Part shown: piece after piece, positions 57,419 to 64,000 of the stretch
Layout of the letters: each line of letters begins with the position of its first letter
Numbering within the stretch: position 1 is the first letter of the stretch
Source: Nemania diffusa
Taxonomy: Eukaryota > Ascomycota > Sordariomycetes > Xylariales > Xylariaceae
Direction: 5' to 3'
Length of the DNA: 64,000 nt
Assembly (NCBI GenBank): GCA_038501195.1
Contig: JBBPUQ010000005.1
Span: forward strand, 1,426,001 to 1,490,000
Program-made: the position numbers and the translations under genes
Notes under the pieces: generated by a model
The model's database searches: none
What the model was told of the DNA's origin: nothing
Seen by the model: only the letters and a program-made list of their open reading frames with translations

Positions 57419-58709
57419 CTAATCATCGTCTCTGATTCTCGGTCCCTCTAAAATCGCCTTCTTATACCACGGCCAATAAGTATCACGTATCCACGCCGCA
57501 ATGTACCGTAAAGCGTGGATAATTTGGAATATGCCGAGGGCGGTATGGGTACTGCCAATAGTCTGCTTTACCCATAGTACCTGAGGATATGGAGTTAGTC
57601 AGAATGAACTATTAAATACCAGTGTGTATTGTGATCCGAAGACGACAGAGAATGCATACCGTTTGTTTACCAAGCTTCGTAGTGGCAGCAAATGACCACT
57701 CGTGACCTTCGATGATAAGGGCTGGAAGGAAGGGAATAAGTGCAGGCTGCGGCACCCCAGAAGAAGCTAACTGCTTTTTCAGAAAAGCCCACTGGGCAGC
57801 TTGCCAAAAGCCAAGCAGTATTTGTGCATCTTCGTATTTCTCGCCGCGTGCTAGAGACGTGGCACTGAGTACGATAGACCGCCGTTGTAGAGGCGTATAG
57901 TCGGTGTGGTTGACAACCTCACTCGTCTCATAAATCTGTTGAGCGTCTTTCCCCTGGGGCTCGACGAAAATGCAATAGTTCACCATCTTGGCGTCGCGTG
58001 AACCATCTGTAGTCCGTAGTCTCGCTTCTGTGCAAGGCATGGCGCGAACGTTAACTTGGTGTTTCTGGCCCTCAGATTTACTTGCTGCTGTTTCTGCTGT
58101 TATAGACCCCAAGGCAAGTTGGAAGACGGGCCAATGGACGAGAGTGTTCCAAGTCGCCTCCGAGTGCCTCGCATTAAAACACTCTCTAGCTGCTGAAAGA
58201 ACCTCTGACACTCTGTCTAACGAAATTTTGGGCCCTATTATAGGAGCACCGGTGGTAGTCTTGTCAGCCTTGAAGAATGTGGAAGAATAGAAGTTATGAA
58301 GTTCTCGATCCTCCTTTGTGCGCGCGATCTCTAAGGCGAGGTAGTCAGGTACGATACCAACACGGCTTTGAAACCCATCTAGTGTGTTTAACATCGTGAC
58401 AAGCTCCAGTGGCATTCGGGCATCTCTTCTATTAATCTGGATCACGGCAACGGGATTTACCATGGCGGTCTCTAGGTGCGCTGCGCGGTTGTTCGCTGGT
58501 GGTCTGGGGGTGCCTGATGAACGGCTCCTAGTTCTTTCCCAGTTTTCCATGTCTAGATCAGCCATGTCGTCATTATCATCGTATTGGGGTAGGCTGCTCT
58601 TGCTTGAAGGTGATAGTAATGTGTTTGAGTAGGCAGTAGGGGGTTGCATCGGCGTAGGGACTTGTTGTTGTTCCAATTGTCGCTTTCGCTTACGAGTTTC
58701 AGGTAGCAT
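57419..58709 (-). CDS. PD-(D/E)XK nuclease-like protein with changed active-site residues
   Basis: 403 residues in two exons, 58709-57660 and 57580-57419 (GTATGC donor, CTCAG acceptor). The first ~100 residues are a disordered, Ser/Pro-rich tail starting with a basic RKRKRQ cluster, a possible nuclear signal. The rest follows the fungal PD-(D/E)XK nuclease-like domain: EATWNTLVHWPVFQLAL, VVNHTDYTPLQRRSI, EDAQILLGFWQAAQW, LPALIIEGHEWSF, and in exon 2 TIGSTHTALGIFQI and YWPWYKKA. In relatives I expect an Asp in the K-x-V-D-Y strand and an E-T-K triad; here these read KMVNYCI and SATSL, so both metal- and lysine-dependent positions look substituted. A catalytically dead member is likely, though without alignment this is an inference. 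Confidence 0.78.
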
Positions 58710-59454
58710 GGCTTCGGTTAAAGGGTCCAGCTACATACTTTCCAGCCATAAAGATATGCTCATTCCTGTGTTTTAAATGATAGATAGTGGGTAGGCAGTG
58801 AAGTTATGTTGTTATGTGCAATATGAAATGGGAGCGAGAGCTTGTGATGTAAGGTGTTAGATGATGTTGCTAGCCTAGACTTTGTTGAGGTCCTTGATAG
58901 CCAGGAATGACGTTTCCTCTGCCTCTATTCAAATTACCTAGTCATATAAGATCAATCAGTGAAGACCTCGAAGTTCGATATATAAAGTTATTCTTGACGT
59001 TTGTAGTAGGTGGGTGTAGGAAGAACACCCGTAGAAGCTGCAGAGCCTACTCGATTGGCATCAGCGCGCTTCGCATGCTTTTGAAAGTTATATAGATGAG
59101 TATTTCAGATTAAAGCGGTAGTGAGGTATAAGTCAATCCAGCCCAACGGGTTATCTATGGGGGAGAGAAGACGGGATCTTGTATGTGATAGGCCGTATTT
59201 CTATAAGAACTTATATAGTAGGCAGGTGCTCCGTGGTTAACAACGCGCAGCTACCCTACGCAATGTACTCACTAGCCTTATTACGACTAAGTGCCTATTG
59301 TAGACTAAAAGCAGCCATCCTCATCCTTGTCCTTGTTCAAACCAAGTTGCATATTTTGTTCATTCATTAGGCATTTGCATTCATTTATACATGAACCTCT
59401 CTCTATAGGCGTTATCGTACAAACCACAATCTTGTCCCTTCTATATGTGTATCT
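58710..59454. other. Intergenic, no gene seen
   Basis: Short frames only. The left part is the promoter of the PD-(D/E)XK-like gene. Confidence 0.5.
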
Positions 59455-60125
59455 TTATTTCGATTCGGCGCCCGAGTCTGGTGAAGACCCTTCTAGCGGG
59501 GCCAAGACACCCTTCTCCTCGAGCATCTTAGCGAGCGAGCCGTCCTGGTGCATAGAAACGAGAATGTCGCAGCCGCCGACGAACTCCTTTTCGAGGTAGA
59601 GCTGGGGGATTGTGGGCCAGTCGGAGAATTCTTTAATTCCTGGAAATAAACAAGCCCATGTCAGTAGTGGCTCAGGTACAACGTTGCATTTATTCCATTG
59701 TGTACTGTGTATGCGGATGTAGTGGTGTTCGTACCTGACCGCAGCTCGTCATCCTCTAAGACATTGAATGCGGCGAACTTGGCGGGGTCTACGCCCTGCA
59801 GACCTAAGATCTGGATACTGGCGCGGGAGAAGCCGCATTGAGGTGTTTCAGGTGTGCCTTTCATGAACAGCACTACTGGTGCTGAGCTCACGGCCTTCTC
59901 GATGGCTTCTCTTGTGTGGTCGGACAACATGCGCTGTTGGAAGGCTGTGAGGAAGGGCGTTGGCCGGAGGGCTTGTCTGGTGACAGGGCGCGCTGCGTGC
60001 CGCAGGCTCTGCGAGACGAGAAGGAAATCAGTCAATCAGTCAGTGAGTCAGTCGATATTTGTCCTCTGCCCTGTGTCCGAGGCTCTGGGGAGACTTACAG
60101 CTGCGAATAAAGGCCTGGAAAACAT
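59455..60125 (-). CDS. grx5: Mitochondrial monothiol glutaredoxin Grx5
   Basis: 161 residues in three exons: 60125-60099, 60008-59735 and 59639-59455, with GTAAGT and GTACGA donors. The first ~35 residues (MFSRPLFAA then [15 protein letters not shown]) are Arg-rich without acids, a mitochondrial presequence. The mature part has [13 protein letters not shown] with the single active Cys-67, [19 protein letters not shown] for glutathione binding, and [10 protein letters not shown] at the end. Grx5 carries a [2Fe-2S] cluster bound with glutathione and passes it from the Isu scaffold to target proteins in the mitochondrial matrix. All key residues are present. It is divergent from the PPCDC gene, with ~700 bases between. 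Confidence 0.95.
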
Positions 60126-60828
60126 GGTGGCGTGACTGTGGTGTGGATTTGCTGAAGGGCTTCAGAAATGGTGTTGTTCATTTGGCGGGTTTTAATCGGC
60201 ATGCAGTGATAGGTACAGGCCGTTCCCGCTCCTACGCAATAAGGTAGCACCTAAACTGTCTAGTTAGGTACCTAGGTACTTACGCATATCCAACAACCGA
60301 GGAAGTCTAGGCGATTCTGCGAACAGGCAAGACGCCACAGCCAGTAGAATCCAGGGGATTTGCGCTAAGGATCGCCCCACTAACGCCTATTCACGGCAGC
60401 TGACCAATCAGTGCCCAAGCGCATTCCGCTTGTGACGAAGCTCCCGAGCAGGTGGTTAAAAGACCCCTCTATGACGCCGGGCCATAATTAACGATTGACT
60501 GCCGACCGAACGGAGCTCGTCGGGTCACTCGAAACCTTCCTAGGTTCTCTTTCATCTGGATCGCACATATCATACCACTAGAAACAAAGTGCTCGGGTGG
60601 ACTTTCCTAAAACGGATCATGATATAGCTCTGTACGTATTCATAAGGTACCCAATTCATTAATAGCTTTTCTTAGCTACTGAGAGATGTTTGAGATGTTC
60701 ACCTTTAAAACATACATAGATCTTGTCTACATATATATTTATTTACCCTTCTTCTTCAACTTACTAACTTACAGAAAGCTATACAATAACCATCATCTTG
60801 ATCTGACCGACTAAATACACCTTTCACC
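60126..60828. promoter_or_regulatory. Divergent promoter region of grx5 and PPCDC genes
   Basis: 703 bases between two start codons that point away from each other. The right ~150 bases are pyrimidine-rich with CATC/ACC runs, typical of a leader. No specific operator is recognised. Confidence 0.45.
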
Positions 60829-62330
60829 ATGCTTCAGGCCATCTCTAATGGGCATGACTCCCACCACATTCAAATGAGAAAGAATTCTCTCGAGACACTC
60901 ACAACCTCTCTCGATGATGGAAAAATTCACCTCCTTCTTGGCTGCTCGTAAGCTATGGTTTCCTGTAATATCCCAATCCGATATCTAGTGGCCTTGAACG
61001 TCTTATGTAACTCCAACCGCAGAGGCAGCGTAGCCACCATCAAGTTACCCAACATCATCCAGGCGTTATCCAAGTACCCCTCGAGCCAGCTCTCCATCCG
61101 GGTCGTCCTAACGCCATCTGCCTCACGATTTCTGGCCGGGCAGTCTAGAGAGCAGCCTACCATTTCTGCGCTTATAAGCCTCCCTAATGTCGATGCTGTG
61201 GGTGAGTGCATATGGATCTAGACTTATGGCGTCTCTGTTCCTCGAGATTGTTCATGCAGTATGTGCTAATATGTCTTAGTATGTAATCGAGGACCCATGT
61301 TGCTTGGAATACGAAATGAAACGAGTAATACATAGGGATGACATGCTTATGGTTCGCAGTATGTAGACGCGGACGAGTGGAAGGTCCCGTGGGTTGTAAG
61401 TGACATCTTCTCCACCTTATCATTCCTCATGACGGCTTTCACATACTACAAGATGAACGCCACTCACGATATTTGCCACAGAGAGGGGGCGGGATCTTAC
61501 ACATCGAACTCCGCCGCTGGGCCGACATTTTCGTCATCGCGCCCCTGAGGTGAGTGATCCGAAATCTCCCATTCCCCTGCGTAACGTGGCACGGAAAGGC
61601 TGCCTGCAAGCTTGACCTAGGACTTCTAAAGCCCTCAGAACCCCTAAAACATCCCACCAAGAACTATAAGAGCTAACTCATGGCTTCAGCGCCAATACAA
61701 TGGCTAAGATAGTAGGCGGTTTCGCCGACAGCCTTTTAACGTCTGTAGTGCGCGCATGGGACACATGGGGCGAGCTAGACGCGGCGCAAGAAGGGACAGG
61801 AGCGGTAACCAATAGACGACTTAAAAAGCGCCGTATTATCGTGGCACCCGCCAGTACGTAATCGTGCTCTATCCCAGAGTTTTTTTTTTTTTCTATTCCT
61901 CAGGAACTCTCATCGAAAAATCATCTCTTAGTCTTTTTATTTTCATTTTTCCCTTTTCCCCTCTCGTCAAGAAAGATTCCATCCAAAGTATAGCCGTGTC
62001 ACTAACAACATCCCCTCCCGCCTCACAGTGAACACAGCAATGTGGCGCCACCCCATAACCGCAAAGCAGCTCCGCGTGCTCGAAGAAGAATGGGGCGTGG
62101 GACCATCCGCCCCCAAGACGCAGCCCGACGACGGAGCAGCGCCAGACCCCCTATCCACATCCCAGGAACCAGACCAACCAGTCGCGACTGAAGACGAGGG
62201 CGACGGCTGGTTCGAGGTCCTCCGTCCCCAGCGGAAAGTCCTGGCCTGCGGCGACGCCGGAGACGGCGCCATGGTCGAGTGGCCGCAGATCGTGGCCATC
62301 ATTGAGGAGCGGCTTGGGTTAGGGGCATAA
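60829..62330 (+). CDS. Phosphopantothenoylcysteine decarboxylase (CoaC/Hal3-type flavoprotein)
   Basis: 286 residues in six exons: 60829-60947, 61023-61201, about 61367-61395, 61482-61549, 61690-61853 and 62029-62330. The third exon's borders are uncertain: GTGAGT with ATGTAG, or GTGGGT with TTCGCAG from 61360, both keep frame. Motifs in order: GSVATIKLPNII (FMN binding), VVLTPSAS, ADEWKVPWV, ILHIELRRWADIFVIAPLSA with the catalytic His, NTMAKIVGGFADSLLTSVVR with AWDT, VAPAMNTAMWRHP, and KVLACGDAGDGAM carrying the active Cys of the substrate-clamp loop. The enzyme converts 4'-phosphopantothenoylcysteine to 4'-phosphopantetheine in coenzyme A synthesis. A disordered acidic insert (about residues 210-245) splits the last part, as in other filamentous fungi. 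Confidence 0.9.
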
Positions 62331-63358
62331 TGGAGTTACTGAGGAGTGGGGAGCAGATATCCATTTAGGTTACTATATGTTTCAAGTAGAAGGGGGCGAC
62401 CCGACGTACGCGTAATCGAAGGCAACTCACTAAAAGGGGAAGCGACTATTCAGAGTGAGAAGGGATGGGCGCCCTTTCGTTATTAGTTCAACTGAGGAAC
62501 AGGTTCATCCTGAGTATAAATAAAATCATGATGATTCCCATCCCAAGTTTTTCAAAGAACTACTCCAACAACCTAGTTTATACCATTTTCAACTACCAGG
62601 TAATAGACATGAGAGTGTAGGGGGCTACAATAAGATTGTTTCATTTAGCCCTAAGATAGCTGAGGAGTATAAGATAGTCAGTCACTAGGCGCGAACCAAA
62701 TCACCGAGACGACTGCAGTCGAGCACTGAATTATAAAACAAGGCAAATAGTATTTTTTAACCCCGGTTTCCACCGTTTTTAAATATGCTAGTGCTACAAG
62801 TACAGGATTGTGCAATCGTCAATTCTTGGCAAACGTTCCCGCAAGATGATCAAACTCCATTTTCGCCTGATCGTGTCGTATGGTACAAGTGCAATGCAGT
62901 ATAAAGCCACCCGAGAAACAATTGTGGCGTACCCCTTCCACATGAATTCGCCTGTCGAGAATAGAACCCGCCTAGGTTTATACACGGTAAAGTTTAACGT
63001 ATTTCTACCCCTTGCTGCGACTATCTCGCAACACCCAAACGTTGGTGAGGTTTTTTTGGCTTGCCTGTTTGCAAAATGCCTAAAATAATAAAGGTCCGTG
63101 TCAAAGAGCAAAGAGCAGAGACTCGAATAGCTCTGTGCCTTTGGCCGCAATATGAGCAGCCCAACCGGTTCCGGGGTTGTGCAAATCCGAAGATAAAAAC
63201 CACGCGACATTGATTAGTCGCATAGATGGTGAGTCGAGGTGTATTCCATTATATGCTCCCCATTTCAATATGCCTCGTTTTCACTGAACACAAATATCCA
63301 TCATATGAATGCCCCTCTTTGGAGTGTTGGAGGTGTCTTTATGTGGTGTCCGTAATGC
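62331..63358. other. Intergenic, no clear gene
   Basis: Frames on both strands near 62,794-63,210 overlap each other and neither has domain features. The right end is the 3' flank of the CCCH gene. Confidence 0.4.
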
Positions 63359-64000
63359 TTATTTAAGGTCGCTAGGGTCGTGTCGGAATGTACAGCTATC
63401 GCCCTTAGCACATTGACCTTTAGCCCAAAATGTACAAGGCTTGGTGCCGATGAGAGCACGATTGATACCCTTATGATCCTTTGTCCCACGATTGAAGTCC
63501 TTGCGATTTCCACGCTCGCCACTCTCTCGCTGGTACTGATACTCTTGCTTCTGTGAGCCATAGGCCCCCTCGTCATGCGACGCTCCATCGTACGGTTGAG
63601 AGTATTGGGCGCCATATGATTGAGCCTGGCTCTGTGCCCAGGCCTGCCAGTAGTTTGAGTCCAGAGTTGCTGCTTGAGTTGGCTGGGCCGATTGACCGAG
63701 GGTCGCTAAGAGAGTCGCCAGACTAGTATCGGGCTGAGCTGGTGGAGGCTGGGAGACCGCGGTGTTTTGAGCTACCTGAGGATTCTGCAACGCCTGGACT
63801 TGTTGCAGGATAGCTGCATATTGATCAGGAACTTGTGGAATAAGCTGGGGGTAGTTTTGGAGCTGCTGCGTCTGGGCTTGTGGCTGGGCTTGTGTCTGGT
63901 AAGCTGCGAAGTGACTAGCTTGAGATGCCTGACCAGGTAGTTCATGCCTATATCCAGCGTAGGTCTCGTGGACGTTGGTGGGAGCGGCAAGGAGGGGCGT
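63359..64000 (-). CDS. Gln-rich CCCH zinc-finger protein, 5' part beyond the window
   Basis: The frame is open from the window edge (64000) to a stop at 63359, 213 residues of the C-terminal part. It is rich in Gln, Ala, Tyr and Pro (for example AYQTQAQPQAQTQQLQNYP) and so is probably disordered. Close to the end is one CCCH finger, CTFWAKGQCAKGDSCTFRHD, with C-x7-C-x5-C-x3-H spacing, an RNA-binding type. Just before it lies an Arg/Gly/Asn/Asp-rich stretch. An RNA-processing or RNA-decay role is plausible; the missing N-terminal part would decide the family. No start codon can be assigned. Confidence 0.75.
   Translation of the reverse strand, partial: TPLLAAPTNVHETYAGYRHELPGQASQASHFAAYQTQAQPQAQTQQLQNYPQLIPQVPDQYAAILQQVQALQNPQVAQNTAVSQPPPAQPDTSLATLLATLGQSAQPTQAATLDSNYWQAWAQSQAQSYGAQYSQPYDGASHDEGAYGSQKQEYQYQRESGERGNRKDFNRGTKDHKGINRALIGTKPCTFWAKGQCAKGDSCTFRHDPSDLK

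Noticed and set aside
62794..63210. Overlapping ORFs on both strands
   Set aside because: Neither has a recognisable domain and each is a shadow of the other in composition.
1..64000. CRISPR array or prokaryotic operons
   Set aside because: No spaced direct repeats were seen, and introns and gene families are clearly fungal.

Overview
This 64 kb window comes from a nuclear chromosome of a filamentous ascomycete (Pezizomycotina, most likely a Sordariomycete). Genes carry short introns of roughly 50-75 bp with GTAAGT/GTATGT-type donors, CTAAC-like branch sites and TAG/CAG acceptors. The gene families are fungal: HET domain, a SesB/NB-ARC/TPR NLR, a PTH11-type rhodopsin protein, DUF3425 bZIP, DUF7580 and a fungal gasdermin. 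AT-saturated stretches look like the product of repeat-induced point mutation. I resolved exon structures by hand from frame continuity, splice consensus and family conservation; they are not confirmed by RNA or alignment.

Layout. 0-3.7 kb: an almost G/C-free relic block, then unassigned sequence. 3.7-10 kb: an unknown protein, a metzincin-like protein whose zinc motif has Gln in place of the catalytic Glu, and a DUF3425 bZIP factor. 11-15 kb: a complete NLR-type receptor with a lipase-like SesB effector, an NB-ARC switch and seven regular 42-residue TPR repeats. 16-20 kb: aldo/keto reductase, short-chain dehydrogenase and histidine phosphatase. 21-23 kb: a HET-domain cell-death protein. 24-30 kb: a PRELI/Ups lipid-transfer protein, an SRPBCC protein and a rhodopsin-domain membrane protein in eight exons. 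31-35 kb: remains of a polyketide synthase beside a still-open methyltransferase frame, probably a dying secondary-metabolite locus. 36-37 kb: an APH-type phosphotransferase.

37.7-48.6 kb is the most interesting part. It holds a C2H2 protein, a DUF7580 protein transcribed divergently from it, a 491 bp palindromic MITE, a small gasdermin-like protein, and a convergent gene fusing a DUF7580-like region to a subtilisin (S8) protease. The gasdermin and the protease are 291 bp apart, the same kind of pairing as HET-Q1/HET-Q2 of Podospora, where the protease cuts and activates the pore-former. Together with the NLR and the HET gene, the window carries at least three separate nonself-recognition/cell-death families.

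49-64 kb: a second inverted-repeat element, an AA9 polysaccharide-monooxygenase pseudogene, gamma-glutamyltranspeptidase, a multi-pass membrane protein, an amino-acid-permease relic, a PD-(D/E)XK-like protein with an altered active site, then housekeeping genes: mitochondrial monothiol glutaredoxin Grx5 and phosphopantothenoylcysteine decarboxylase (coenzyme A synthesis), which are divergent. A CCCH zinc-finger gene runs off the right edge.
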